DNA of 64,000 bases from an uncultured Phycisphaerales bacterium. Its GTDB lineage: Bacteria > Planctomycetota > Phycisphaerae > Phycisphaerales > SM1A02. The first letter of the stretch is position 1, and each line of letters opens with the position of its first letter. The position numbers and the translations under genes are program-made. The notes under the pieces were generated by a model. The model saw only the letters and a list, made by a program, of their open reading frames with translations, had not been told where the DNA came from and made no database searches. The stretch spans positions 1-64,000 of the forward strand of contig CAJQQE010000042.1 of NCBI GenBank assembly GCA_905480395.1, written 5' to 3'. Below are positions 1 to 8,709 of the stretch, piece by piece.

Positions 1-852
1 GGCGAACCGTGCGGCCGAGACACCCTCAATGCGGTGGGCCTCACCGCCGCCGTCTTGGCAAAGACTGATCCTGATGCGATCTTCGCCGTCCTGACGGCCG
101 ACCACGTCATTGAACCGCAGTCCGTCTTTGCTGATCGACTCGCCGCCGGCTTCGCCCTCGTCGAGGAAGACCCGAGTCGCTTCGTCACGTTCTCGGTCAC
201 CCCCACGCGACCGGCCAGCGAGTACGGCTATGTGGAACAAGGCGATGCCATCGACGGGCATGCCGGTTGTTTTCAGGCACGACGATTCGTGGAGAAGCCG
301 GATCGCGAGACGGCCGAGGCGTATCTCGAGACCGGCCGATTTGCATGGAACAGTGGGATGTTCGTGTTTCACGCCCGGACCATCCTTGAAACAATCGGCC
401 GGTACGAGCCGGCAACCAAACAAGGGCTCGATCGGATCGCCGATGCGTGGGGAACCTCGGAACAGTCCGTCACCCTCGCGGCGATCTACCCCGAACTGAA
501 GAAGATCAGCGTCGACTACGGCCTTATGGAACCGGCCGCTCGGGATGATGCGATCACGATCTGCGCCGTACCCTTGGACATCTCGTGGATCGACGTTGGC
601 AGCTGGCCGAGCCTTGGAGAGACGTTGCCCTCAGGCGATCGAGGCAACCAAGTTGCGGCCAACACCCAGCACACCGATCTTGATTCAAGCAACCTTTTGG
701 TCTTCAGCGACGATGCCGACCACCGGATTTGCACCATTGGTTGCTCGGATCTGGTCATCGTTCATACCAAGGACGCCACATTGATCTGCCGAGCCCAAGA
801 CGCCCAGAAGGTCAAGGATCTCGCTGGCCTGGTCCCCGAGGATCTACGCTGA
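1..852 (+). CDS. manC: Mannose-1-phosphate guanylyltransferase, 5'-truncated by the window edge
   Basis: This enzyme makes GDP-mannose from mannose-1-phosphate and GTP in the cytoplasm, for glycan synthesis. The frame is open from base 1 and reads GEPCGRDTLNAVGLTAA, which matches the conserved EPxGRdTaPAi segment of the family. It is followed by VLTADHVI (the family's pADHxI motif), FVEKPD (the VEKP substrate loop) and WNSGMFVF. The first 70 or so residues, including the GxGxRxWP nucleotide loop, therefore lie outside the window, and the GTG at 34 is internal. The protein ends soon after the nucleotidyltransferase domain, with no phosphomannose-isomerase domain, so it is the short monofunctional type. 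YqgF starts 4 bases after the stop, so the two are probably co-transcribed. Confidence 0.9.
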   Translation, partial: GEPCGRDTLNAVGLTAAVLAKTDPDAIFAVLTADHVIEPQSVFADRLAAGFALVEEDPSRFVTFSVTPTRPASEYGYVEQGDAIDGHAGCFQARRFVEKPDRETAEAYLETGRFAWNSGMFVFHARTILETIGRYEPATKQGLDRIADAWGTSEQSVTLAAIYPELKKISVDYGLMEPAARDDAITICAVPLDISWIDVGSWPSLGETLPSGDRGNQVAANTQHTDLDSSNLLVFSDDADHRICTIGCSDLVIVHTKDATLICRAQDAQKVKDLAGLVPEDLR

Positions 853-856
853 CCTC

Positions 857-1261
857 ATGCGGATCCTTGCCGTCGATCTTGGAGACGTTCGAACCGGCCT
901 TGCCGCCGGCGAGGATGTGACGGGCACGGTCCAGCCGCTCGAAGTGATCGTGGAACGAGACGAGCAAGGCCGTCTCGAAAAAATCGCCGCGGCGATTCTC
1001 GACTTCGGGCCCGATCTGGTGCTCGTCGGTCTCCCGATCAACATGGACGATACCGAAGGCCCCCGAGCCCTTGCCGCACGAGCCTTCGGAGCCCGCCTCG
1101 GCAAACGAACCGGCGTGCCGGTCGAGTTTCACGATGAGCGGCTTTCAAGCTTCGAGGCCGACGAGTCGTTAAAAGGTTCGGGCCTCACCCACAAGGGGAA
1201 GAAGAAAGTCCAAGACGCCATCGCCGCCGCCAACATCCTGCAGGACTGGATGCGCCGCTGA
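857..1261 (+). CDS. yqgF: YqgF/RuvX family putative pre-16S rRNA nuclease
   Basis: This is an RNase H-fold protein of 134 residues, the normal length for the family. Family members mature the 16S rRNA 5' end and were earlier proposed as Holliday-junction resolvases. Visible signatures are the N-terminal AVDLGDVRTGLA strand with its acidic residue, LVGLPINMDD (family LPxxmdG), FHDERLSS (family DERlST) and a C-terminal DAIAAANILQDW with the last catalytic Asp. It follows the manC-like gene by 4 bases and converges on pgl, with 6 bases between the two stops. Confidence 0.92.
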   Translation: MRILAVDLGDVRTGLAAGEDVTGTVQPLEVIVERDEQGRLEKIAAAILDFGPDLVLVGLPINMDDTEGPRALAARAFGARLGKRTGVPVEFHDERLSSFEADESLKGSGLTHKGKKKVQDAIAAANILQDWMRR

Positions 1262-1267
1262 TCGCAC

Positions 1268-2056
1268 TCACTCGCCGCACGAAGCGCGATCGAGATACCA
1301 GACCATCTCACCGTTCCGCGGACGGATTCCCTTGCAGGGCAGCGTTTCAAATCCTTCGGTTCCCGTCGCGATTCGTTTGATCATTTCAGCCTTTTCCGAG
1401 CCCAGCACGTAGAACGCGATCGACCGAGCATTGTTGAGCAGCGGATAAGTCATGGTGACCCGCGCCGGAGGCACCACACTCGGGCCGTCGTTGTCGACGA
1501 CCCATTGATCTTCCACATTCAGTGCCGCACTATGCGGGAACAGGCTGGCGGTATGACCGTCCGGCCCCATGCCCAGCAGGACAAAGTCGAGCCTCCCACG
1601 GTCCGAATCGCCGGGGGCCCCGCCGATTGCCAGATGCTCGCGGAGCGTGGCCGCATAGAGGTCCGCCGCATCCTCTTCATCCACGGGCATCGGATGCACA
1701 TTCGAACCAGGGATGTCTGCGTGTTCGACGATCAGTTCGTGAATGTGCTTGAAGTTGTTGGTGTCACTGTCAAAGGGCGCCCGCCGTTCATCGACGATCC
1801 AGAGGTGCGTGCGACTCCACGGCATCTCTCTGAATAACGGGTCGATCATCAAACGTCGATAAAAAGGCATCGGCGTGCCGCCGCCGGAGAGGGCAAGATG
1901 AAACACGCCTCGCTTCCCCACCGCTTGCTTCGCACTTCCCAAAAGGTTGCGCCCCAGTCGCTCCTGTGCATCTTCGGCGTCGGCACCGACATTGACGCCT
2001 CCGGGGAGGGAGGGAACTTCGAAACCTTCGGGCTCGATCTGATAGGCATCATTCAT
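1268..2056 (-). CDS. pgl: 6-phosphogluconolactonase
   Basis: This enzyme hydrolyses 6-phosphogluconolactone, the second step of the oxidative pentose phosphate pathway, in the cytoplasm. The 262 residues show the SOL/DevB signatures: LALSGGGTPMPFYRRL near residue 55, WIVDERRAPFDSDTNN near 85 and LLGMGPDGHTASLFP near 160. It lies 79 bases downstream of zwf on the same strand, so the first two steps of the pathway form a zwf-pgl unit. No strong Shine-Dalgarno sequence precedes the chosen ATG, so the exact start is less certain than the identity. Confidence 0.93.
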   Translation of the reverse strand: MNDAYQIEPEGFEVPSLPGGVNVGADAEDAQERLGRNLLGSAKQAVGKRGVFHLALSGGGTPMPFYRRLMIDPLFREMPWSRTHLWIVDERRAPFDSDTNNFKHIHELIVEHADIPGSNVHPMPVDEEDAADLYAATLREHLAIGGAPGDSDRGRLDFVLLGMGPDGHTASLFPHSAALNVEDQWVVDNDGPSVVPPARVTMTYPLLNNARSIAFYVLGSEKAEMIKRIATGTEGFETLPCKGIRPRNGEMVWYLDRASCGE

Positions 2057-2135
2057 CAGCGGTTGTCTTTCAAGGATTGCATTTCATTCGAAGGTAAGGC
2101 TCGACCACATGAAGAGCCTGAAGAACGACGGATCG

Positions 2136-3698
2136 TCACGAACCGGCCGCGACGTCGTCTTCGTACCAGCGACGCCCCTTCCGAGCCAACAGCGCCTTGG
2201 CGGAATCGGGGCCCCAAGAGCCTGGCTGGTAGTTGTCGCGAATTCCCGACCGCGCTCCAGCGCTCGCCTCGCCGAGGAACGGCATCACCGCATCCCAGGC
2301 ACTTTCCACTTCGGTCCGACTCTTAAACAGCGTCTGATCGCCGCGCATGGCGTCGATCATCAAAGGGCCGTACGCCTCGACGACCGGCGCATCGAAACTG
2401 GCGCCCACATCCGCCATCATCTCGAGGGGATCGATATTGATCCCGAGACCCGGACGCTTGGTCTCGAACCGGAGGCTCAGCCGCTCGTGGGGCGCCACCG
2501 TGAAGACCAGCCGATTCGGTACGAGGTGATCGCCGCCGGCGAACGCCGGGAGTTTCCGAAAGAGGTTCGCGGCCGGCGGCTTGAACTGAACCACGACCTC
2601 GGTCCGCTTCTTGGCGAGCCGCTTGCCACTGCGGAGATAAAAGGGCGTGCCGGCCCATCGCCAGTTCTGGAACTGAAATTCGAGCGCGGCAAATGTTTCG
2701 GTCGTACTCCCCGGAGCGACGCCCTCGCTAGAGGCGAAACCAAGATCATCCTTCCCGTCCGGTCCGTACTGCCCGAGGGCACAGAATTCTGCCACCCGAT
2801 CAGCCGGGGTCGGCACCAGCGCGTCGATGACCTTCACCTTTTCGTTGCGAATATGCTCGGGCGTGTAGTCCGTGGGCGGTTCCATCGCCGCGAATGCGAG
2901 GATCTGGAAGAGGTGCGACTGGATCATGTCGCGGATCGCCCCGGTCTGATCGTAGAACGCCGTTCGCTGCCCAACGCCCACCGTCTCGGCGGCGCTGATT
3001 TGAACATGGTCGATGTACTGCTGGTTCCAGACCGGCTCCCAGAGGATATTGGCGAACCGGAAGACCAAGAGGCTCTGCACGATCTCCTTCGCGAGGTAGT
3101 GATCGATTCGATAAATCGACTCCTCCTCGAACGCCCGACCGAGCGTTCGATTGAGACTCTTGGCCGTGACATCATCGTTCCCGAACGGTTTTTCGATGAT
3201 GATCCGCTGCCAACTCGCCTGGGCCGGATTGATGCTGCACCATCGCTTGCCTTCGACCACCAGACCCGCTTCGTCGATTTTTTCAACAATCGGCTCGTAG
3301 AGCGAGCTCGCCACACTCAAGAAGAAGAGCACATTCCCGGCGGCCTTCGATTCGGCATCCAGAGCGGCGATTCGTTTTCCGACCGCGGCCATACCTTCGG
3401 AAGTGGTGGCGTCCGCCGGTAGGTAGTGGATTCGCTGCGCGATCGCTCGCCACACCGAGGTATCCATGTCCGGATTGTGCTTCTGCACCCAAGGTTCGAG
3501 TTCTTCGCGCCATTCGTCGTCGGTCTTCGAACGACGAGCCACCCCGAGAATTCGAGTCTCGGCCGGGAGCAAACCCATCTTCGACATTTCATACATCGCT
3601 GGAATCAACTTGCGGGCGGTGAGATCTCCGGAGGCACCGAAGATCACCAGCGTGCAAGGGTCAACCGCGAGATTCGAAGCGAGCTGAGGATCGGACAT
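2136..3698 (-). CDS. zwf: Glucose-6-phosphate 1-dehydrogenase
   Basis: This enzyme oxidises glucose-6-phosphate with NAD(P)+ at entry to the oxidative pentose phosphate pathway. The protein has 520 residues. It opens with a Rossmann nucleotide site, VIFGASGDLTARKL, followed by IIEKPFGND and the catalytic RIDHYLAKE. The usual form is RIDHYLGKE, so Ala replaces Gly here. I start at the ATG at 3698 rather than the upstream ATG at 3758. AAGGA sits 8 bases before it, and the GASGDL loop then falls about 20 residues in, as in homologues. trpC ends 91 bases upstream on the same strand and pgl follows. Confidence 0.95.
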   Translation of the reverse strand: MSDPQLASNLAVDPCTLVIFGASGDLTARKLIPAMYEMSKMGLLPAETRILGVARRSKTDDEWREELEPWVQKHNPDMDTSVWRAIAQRIHYLPADATTSEGMAAVGKRIAALDAESKAAGNVLFFLSVASSLYEPIVEKIDEAGLVVEGKRWCSINPAQASWQRIIIEKPFGNDDVTAKSLNRTLGRAFEEESIYRIDHYLAKEIVQSLLVFRFANILWEPVWNQQYIDHVQISAAETVGVGQRTAFYDQTGAIRDMIQSHLFQILAFAAMEPPTDYTPEHIRNEKVKVIDALVPTPADRVAEFCALGQYGPDGKDDLGFASSEGVAPGSTTETFAALEFQFQNWRWAGTPFYLRSGKRLAKKRTEVVVQFKPPAANLFRKLPAFAGGDHLVPNRLVFTVAPHERLSLRFETKRPGLGINIDPLEMMADVGASFDAPVVEAYGPLMIDAMRGDQTLFKSRTEVESAWDAVMPFLGEASAGARSGIRDNYQPGSWGPDSAKALLARKGRRWYEDDVAAGS

Positions 3699-3789
3699 TC
3701 GAGGGGTCCTTAAAACGTTCGCCGGCAATCTGGGGCGCCGGACTTCATGGAAGAACACTGATGAGCACTCGCTCGGGAATCACGATCGA

Positions 3790-4626
3790 TCAACCGGAGG
3801 TCCCAACCTCACCGTCGAGGCCCGCCAACAACGCCGAGAGCGCCGCCCCGGGGTCTTCTTCCCGCATCAGGTGCTCCCCGACGAGGGCGATATTGATGCC
3901 GTGATCTCGAAGCCGCCGGAGATCGTCCGACGTCCGAATCCCGGACTCGCTCACCAGCACTCGCGGGTCTTCGATGAGGTCCAACATCCGAAAAGTATGG
4001 GTGAGATCCGTGGTCATCGTCGCGAGATCACGATTGTTGACGCCGAGTAAGGAATACCCGGAGTGCGGAAAACCCACGTGATTCAAGACCCGATAGAGAT
4101 TGTCGATCGAATGAACTTCCACCAACGACGTCATACCGAGCTCGGTGGCGAGGATCTGATAGTCGATGATCTGGGCTTCGCTCAACACGTCCGCAATCAG
4201 CAAGATCGCATCGGCGCCAGCAGCTCGGGATTCCCAGACCTGGTACTCGTCCACGATGAAGTCTTTCCGCAGGACGGGCAGCGGCATTCGATCCTTGATC
4301 GGAAGGATGTACCCCAGGTCACCACCGAAGTAATAGTGGTCGGTGAGGCAGGAAATCGCAGCGGCACCACCGGAGTGGTAGCGTGAAGCAATGTCTACCG
4401 GATCGAAATCCTCGCGAATGACCCCGGCGGAGGGACTCTGGCGCTTCACCTCCGCGATGATGCGAAAATTTCTCGGCTTTCGATCGGCGACGACCGCCCG
4501 GAAGAAATTCCGGGGGCGGCCAAGTTCTGCGATCCGGCCCTTGATGGACTCGATCGGCGTGAGCAGCCGGGCCTTCTCGACCTCGACCCTTTTGCGAGCA
4601 ATGATTTCCTCAAGCACACTATCCAT
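3790..4626 (-). CDS. trpC: Indole-3-glycerol phosphate synthase
   Basis: This TIM-barrel enzyme closes the indole ring from CdRP in tryptophan biosynthesis. The 278-residue product opens with LEEIIARKRVEVEKA and shows IAEVKRQSPSAG (catalytic Lys), ISCLTDHYYFGG, PVLRKDFIVDEYQV, LLGVNNRDL and LVSESGI, all IGPS signatures. The frame stays open upstream to 5139, but that extension is antisense to the CPBP gene and reads as low-complexity sequence. The ATG at 4626 gives the family length. It is a stand-alone trpC with no other trp biosynthetic genes in the window, although trpS lies about 1 kb away on the other strand. Confidence 0.95.
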   Translation of the reverse strand: MDSVLEEIIARKRVEVEKARLLTPIESIKGRIAELGRPRNFFRAVVADRKPRNFRIIAEVKRQSPSAGVIREDFDPVDIASRYHSGGAAAISCLTDHYYFGGDLGYILPIKDRMPLPVLRKDFIVDEYQVWESRAAGADAILLIADVLSEAQIIDYQILATELGMTSLVEVHSIDNLYRVLNHVGFPHSGYSLLGVNNRDLATMTTDLTHTFRMLDLIEDPRVLVSESGIRTSDDLRRLRDHGINIALVGEHLMREEDPGAALSALLAGLDGEVGTSG

Positions 4627-4684
4627 CGCGGAGTCGGGTTCTCGGAATTCAAGCGACGAGCACGGCTCCCACGGCCGGCTCCCG

Positions 4685-5629
4685 ATGAGGTCGATGCTCG
4701 CGGTGGCGATCATCACCCTGCTCGGTTCGAGTGGCATTCTACTCGCAGCATCCATCGAGCCGAGCCCGATGGATTCGGCCGCCACCGACGCATCCGGTGC
4801 CGAGTGGATTTCGGTGATGTCGCTGATTCTGGCGCCGGTATCGATCTTCGTCCTCTGGCGAACCGGATGCTGGCGACTGCGGGCACCAGACGGACCACTG
4901 GGCTCACCGTGGCGGATTCCCGCAGTCGCGAGCCTGGGCCTGTTTGGGCTTGGAATGCTCGGCGGCGGACTGGCCATATCACTCATTCCGTCATCTTGGA
5001 TTCCCCCCTCGACCGCCCCGCTCCGATCCATGGCCCTCATCGGCTGGGCCGCGACCATCGGCAGCCTCCTCTTCTGTGTTCCCGCCCTTCTCCTCGCGAG
5101 ATCGCTGCCCCTGCCGGAGGGGGCCACCCCTCCCACCACCGCCCGCCGCGGGATCTGGATGGGCGTCGCCGGCTTCCTGATCGCGATCCCTTTGATTCAA
5201 ACCGGCGCGATGCTTGGCCAACTGGTCCAGCAGTGGCTCTCCGACGCGACGCCCAATCTCATCGCCCACGAGACACTCAGCGCGCTGGTCTCGGTGACGC
5301 CCGACATCTGGTGGTGGATGGTGGCGGCCAATGCCGTGATCGGGGCGCCGGTCATCGAGGAAATCCTCTATCGAGGCTTCCTTCAACAGGCATTCCGACG
5401 GGCCGGTGCTGGCGCCTGGCCCGCCATCCTGCTGACGGGCAGCATCTTTGCCCTGATGCACTACACCGTTCTCCCGCCGGACACCGCGATCTCTGCCCTC
5501 ACGGCCCTGCTCCTGCTCGCGATCGCCCTCGGCATGATCCGCGAACGCACCGGCCTCATCGCCCCGTGCATCATCGCTCACGCCATATTCAACGCCCTCA
5601 ATCTCGGCCTCGCGGTTTGGCTCGCCTGA
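4685..5629 (+). CDS. CPBP (CAAX/ABI) family intramembrane metalloprotease
   Basis: This is a polytopic membrane protein of 314 residues. From residue 1 on it shows repeated hydrophobic segments, with the CPBP core in its C-terminal half. Motif 1 is EEILYRGF (EExxxR), motif 2 is FALMHY (FxxxH) and motif 3 is HAIFNALN (HxxxN). These are the metal-binding residues of glutamic-type CAAX proteases, and all are intact. Substrates cannot be told from sequence. The frame is open from 4391, but that part overlaps trpC antisense. The ATG at 4685 (or the in-frame ATG at 4694) leaves a 58-base divergent promoter region shared with trpC. Confidence 0.85.
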   Translation: MRSMLAVAIITLLGSSGILLAASIEPSPMDSAATDASGAEWISVMSLILAPVSIFVLWRTGCWRLRAPDGPLGSPWRIPAVASLGLFGLGMLGGGLAISLIPSSWIPPSTAPLRSMALIGWAATIGSLLFCVPALLLARSLPLPEGATPPTTARRGIWMGVAGFLIAIPLIQTGAMLGQLVQQWLSDATPNLIAHETLSALVSVTPDIWWWMVAANAVIGAPVIEEILYRGFLQQAFRRAGAGAWPAILLTGSIFALMHYTVLPPDTAISALTALLLLAIALGMIRERTGLIAPCIIAHAIFNALNLGLAVWLA

Positions 5630-5687
5630 GTTTGGTGGATCACGCCCTCCGAGCCTCCGGTTCCGCCACCCGTATACTTCGAGTTCC

Positions 5688-6764
5688 ATGACCGACCCCA
5701 AACCGACTGAACGTGCCCGCATCTTGACCGGCGATACCCCCACCGGGAAACTCCACCTGGGCCATTGGGTCGGCTCGGTGAAACGCCGCGTCGAATTGCA
5801 GAACACGCACGACTGCTACTTCATTCTTGCGAACATCCACGCCTTCACTACTCGCGCCGCGGAGCCGGATGCGATCCGCGAGGACACCCTGGAGATCGTC
5901 CGCGACCTCCTCGCGATGGGCATCGATCCTGAACGTTCATCGATCTTCATCCAGAGTGAAGTTCCGGCCATCGCGGAACTCACCTTTCTCTTTGCGATGC
6001 TCCTTCCCTTCAACCGAGTGATGCGGAATCCAACGCTCAAGGAAGAGATCAAGGTCAAGAACCTCGGTGACACCTACAGTTTCGGATTCCCGCTCTACGC
6101 GGTCGGACAGACCGCAGACATTCTCGCCTTCCGACCCGTGGGCGTTCCGGTCGGCGAGGACCAGGTGGCGCACCTCGAACTGACTCGCGAAGTCGCCCGC
6201 CGGTTCAACCAGATGTACTGCGGCGTGAATGACAAGGCAGAAGACGACGACCACGTCGCCGAGGGCGGCGTCTTCCCGATCCCGCGTGCCGACGTCGGCA
6301 AAGTCGGCCGCCTCGTCGGCACCGACGGCAAGAACAAGATGAGCAAATCGCTCAACAACGCGGTCCACATCTCCGATACCGCCAAGCAGGTTCAGAAGAA
6401 GATCAACAAGATTTTCACCGGCCGCCAGAGCGCCACCGAACCCGGCGATCCGAACAACGTTCTCATGCAGTACTGCGACATCTTCATCCCCGACACCGAT
6501 CGAGTCGCCGAGTTGAGAGACCTCTACTCGCGCGGGGCGGACATCGGCGACGGCCACATCAAGCAAGAACTCGGGGCGGCGATCAACGAGATGCTCGAAC
6601 CCATGCGGGAACGACGGGCGAAGTACGAAGGCGATGACGCCTACGTCATCGACGTGCTCAAGTCTGGCACGTCACGAGCCAACGCCCTGACCGAAGAGAC
6701 CCTCGCCATGGCCAAGGAAGCCTGCGGCCTCGGGTTCTTCCAGCGAAGTCTCGACCTCCGATGA
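5688..6764 (+). CDS. trpS: Tryptophanyl-tRNA synthetase
   Basis: This class I aminoacyl-tRNA synthetase charges tRNA-Trp. The 358-residue protein carries the HIGH-type motif as GKLHLGHWVGS, GVPVGEDQVAHLELTRE in the Trp-binding region, and the second ATP motif as KNKMSKSLNN, all typical of bacterial TrpRS. An insertion around VNDKAEDDDHVAEGG makes it slightly longer than the compact 330-residue forms. The stop overlaps the next ATG by 4 bases (ATGA), so the zinc-ribbon gene is probably translated by coupling. Confidence 0.96.
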   Translation: MTDPKPTERARILTGDTPTGKLHLGHWVGSVKRRVELQNTHDCYFILANIHAFTTRAAEPDAIREDTLEIVRDLLAMGIDPERSSIFIQSEVPAIAELTFLFAMLLPFNRVMRNPTLKEEIKVKNLGDTYSFGFPLYAVGQTADILAFRPVGVPVGEDQVAHLELTREVARRFNQMYCGVNDKAEDDDHVAEGGVFPIPRADVGKVGRLVGTDGKNKMSKSLNNAVHISDTAKQVQKKINKIFTGRQSATEPGDPNNVLMQYCDIFIPDTDRVAELRDLYSRGADIGDGHIKQELGAAINEMLEPMRERRAKYEGDDAYVIDVLKSGTSRANALTEETLAMAKEACGLGFFQRSLDLR

Positions 6765-7045
6765 CCGCGCTCCGATTTCTCGCCGCGGCCGTCGCCACCG
6801 CCGTCGTCTCCCCGTGCCTCGGATTCGGCATCTACGGACTCCTCGCGTCGCAGGAACCAGGGGCCGGAATCGGCTGGACGATCGGCTACCTCGTCTTCGA
6901 TACCATTTTGGTTGCTTTGATCATCGCGATCTGGTGGCTTGCCTTCCGACGCACTCGCGGCCCGACTGACTGCCTGGGATGTGGCTACGACCTCCGGGGC
7001 GTCCGCGACGGAGCCTGCCCCGAATGCGGCGCCACCGTGAACTGA
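6761..7045 (+). CDS. Small membrane protein with C-terminal zinc ribbon
   Basis: The product has 94 residues. A signal-anchor-like first segment (FLAAAVATAVVSPCLGFGIY) and a second hydrophobic segment (about residues 38-62) are followed by a four-Cys ribbon, CLGCGYDLRG...CPECGATV. The CxxC...CxxC pattern with CGYDLRG is, to my knowledge, a very common module in Phycisphaerae and related planctomycetes. Its function is unknown. It overlaps the trpS stop by 4 bases and converges on the methyltransferase. It is most likely a membrane-anchored cytoplasmic zinc ribbon. No enzymatic residues are seen. Confidence 0.75.
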   Translation: MTALRFLAAAVATAVVSPCLGFGIYGLLASQEPGAGIGWTIGYLVFDTILVALIIAIWWLAFRRTRGPTDCLGCGYDLRGVRDGACPECGATVN

Positions 7046-7065
7046 CGCGGACCATTCGCCGACGC

Positions 7066-7827
7066 TCACTCCGCGACGAACATCATGATCTCGACCTCGG
7101 GAGGCCCGCGGTGGATGATCTGCTCACAGAGCCGTTGCAGCGTCTTGAACTGGCCTTCAGGCCTGAAGACCGGGAACGCGCGACGAATGTTTTCCAGCCA
7201 GTAGCCCGCTGACGTTTCCCACGGAATCTCCAAAGCTTCTTCGTGTTTCAGGCGAAAACCGCCTTCCTTGATCTGCTCCCGAATCTCGACGCGGGAAGGG
7301 AATCGCATGTTCCAGTCGGGGTTCGTGAATCCGACCTCGCCGCGCGCCACATGATCTCGAATCAGCAAACGACCGACGTGCGGCCGCAAGCCTCGCAAGA
7401 CGAGATCCGGCCGGGGCATGTGGGTGAGTGATTCCAACATGATCGCCACATCGGCGGTATCACGGTTCGGATCAAGAGCGAGCTTCTGTGCGTCCGCCAC
7501 TGACCCTCGGGCTTCCGGAACTCGGGATGCAAACTCTTGCGCTTGCACCTCAGAGATCGTGATTCCGTGCACCGAGCACTTCCGCTCGTCGACCAGCATC
7601 CGAGCCGGTCCTCCCCAGCCACAACCCACGTCGATCACCTTTGATCGAATCGGAATCCAAGGGTAAAGCTGCCGAATTGCGAATGAGAAGTGTGCTTCTG
7701 CATCATCGATTGATTTGGCCGGATCAATGGTGCCAAAGTGATCGTGCATTCCGGGCCCGAGTACTTCTCGCCAACCCGCGGTTTCACCGGAATAGAAACT
7801 GGCGACCTCACCAGAATTCCACGCCAC
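7066..7827 (-). CDS. Class I SAM-dependent methyltransferase
   Basis: This is a soluble 253-residue protein with a Rossmann-type methyltransferase core. Motif I is VIDVGCGWGGPARML at about residues 64-78, motif II follows HGITISEVQAQEF, and motif IV lies around ADVAIMLESLTHM. The GCGWGG form and the Q after the acidic strand resemble the sarcosine/dimethylglycine and cyclopropane-fatty-acid synthase clan. The C-terminal third (WLENIRRAFPVF...) is less conserved and probably binds the substrate. The substrate cannot be read from sequence. It sits 73 bases downstream of flgH on the same strand and may be read through from the flagellar operon. Confidence 0.8.
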   Translation of the reverse strand: MAWNSGEVASFYSGETAGWREVLGPGMHDHFGTIDPAKSIDDAEAHFSFAIRQLYPWIPIRSKVIDVGCGWGGPARMLVDERKCSVHGITISEVQAQEFASRVPEARGSVADAQKLALDPNRDTADVAIMLESLTHMPRPDLVLRGLRPHVGRLLIRDHVARGEVGFTNPDWNMRFPSRVEIREQIKEGGFRLKHEEALEIPWETSAGYWLENIRRAFPVFRPEGQFKTLQRLCEQIIHRGPPEVEIMMFVAE

Positions 7828-7900
7828 GCTTTCAGAATGCAGCTTCTGTTACATCCGCGGAGCATATCGCAAGCAACGCCGAACAACGCGATGAATGCCG

Positions 7901-8653
7901 TCAGAACGCGAACAAGAAATCGAGCACTTCTGCGATGAACCCCCGCTGCGTCGATCGCTCTACCGCACCGGAGTGCGTCTTGTCGACCGCGAGGTCGTAG
8001 AGCTGGTTTGAAGCGATGGTCCCGCTCGCGGTGATCCAGTCGGGCCGAGTGATCCCCGTCAATCGAATCTCCGTCTTGTCGCCGCTCCAATTGCGAACCA
8101 CTCGAGCCTCCAGCACCAGATTGCCATTCGGCTTAACCTCGACGATGCGAGCGGTGATCCGATCGGTCATTTCATCTTGACGCTGATACTTACCTTCACC
8201 GTCGAACTCCTTCTCGGCACCGATCTCCACGCCCGGCAACGAAGAGGTGGCCGGGCTGAAGTTGAACGCTCCAAAGTCGAAGTTCGAAAACTCCGCAACT
8301 TCGGCACTCACGCCGCCATCCGTCTCGAGCTCACGTTTCTGATCAATCTTTGAGCGACTCTTCTCGATCACGATGATCTGGACCAGATCCTGCTCTTGCC
8401 ACTCCCTTGCTTCTGGCATTTGAGAGGCGACGCCGAATCGCGGATCGCCCGCCTGAATCGGTCCATAGAGAAACCAATCGGACGCCGACACCGCATTCGC
8501 CGCGACCGATTGTTCACCGGGGAGGACGACCGGCGCGGCTTCGTTTGCGGCGGTGGCAATCGACGCCGAAGCCAGCACAATCGCGAGGCCGATGCCAGAT
8601 CGGACGCGAGAAAAATTCGGACGGATCCGAGCGAGGGAAGAGATGTTCTGCAT
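7901..8653 (-). CDS. flgH: Flagellar L-ring protein FlgH
   Basis: FlgH forms the outer-membrane ring of the flagellar basal body. The 250-residue product has the family's central and C-terminal signatures: QDLVQIIVIEKS, ITARIVEVKPNGNLVLEA, LTGITRPDWI and TIASNQLYDL. The ATG at 8653 has GGAG 9 bases upstream, and the longer open frame above it overlaps flgA. The start gives a signal peptide ending in ASIATA. Unlike most FlgH proteins it has no lipobox Cys, and in fact no Cys anywhere, so it should be cleaved by signal peptidase I. It is the last flagellar gene of the operon, and flgI does not follow. Confidence 0.9.
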   Translation of the reverse strand: MQNISSLARIRPNFSRVRSGIGLAIVLASASIATAANEAAPVVLPGEQSVAANAVSASDWFLYGPIQAGDPRFGVASQMPEAREWQEQDLVQIIVIEKSRSKIDQKRELETDGGVSAEVAEFSNFDFGAFNFSPATSSLPGVEIGAEKEFDGEGKYQRQDEMTDRITARIVEVKPNGNLVLEARVVRNWSGDKTEIRLTGITRPDWITASGTIASNQLYDLAVDKTHSGAVERSTQRGFIAEVLDFLFAF

Positions 8654-8709
8654 GACTTTGGACTCCGAAAACGAAGCGACTGGTCGCCGTTGACTCACTG
8701 TTTGATCAT

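Noticed and set aside
2109-3422. Long open frame on the plus strand opposite zwf
   Set aside because: It lies fully inside zwf in antisense, has an Arg/His-rich composition with no domain, and reflects the GC-rich codon bias.
4627-5139. Upstream extension of trpC
   Set aside because: It is antisense to the CPBP protease gene, low-complexity, and not part of the IGPS fold.
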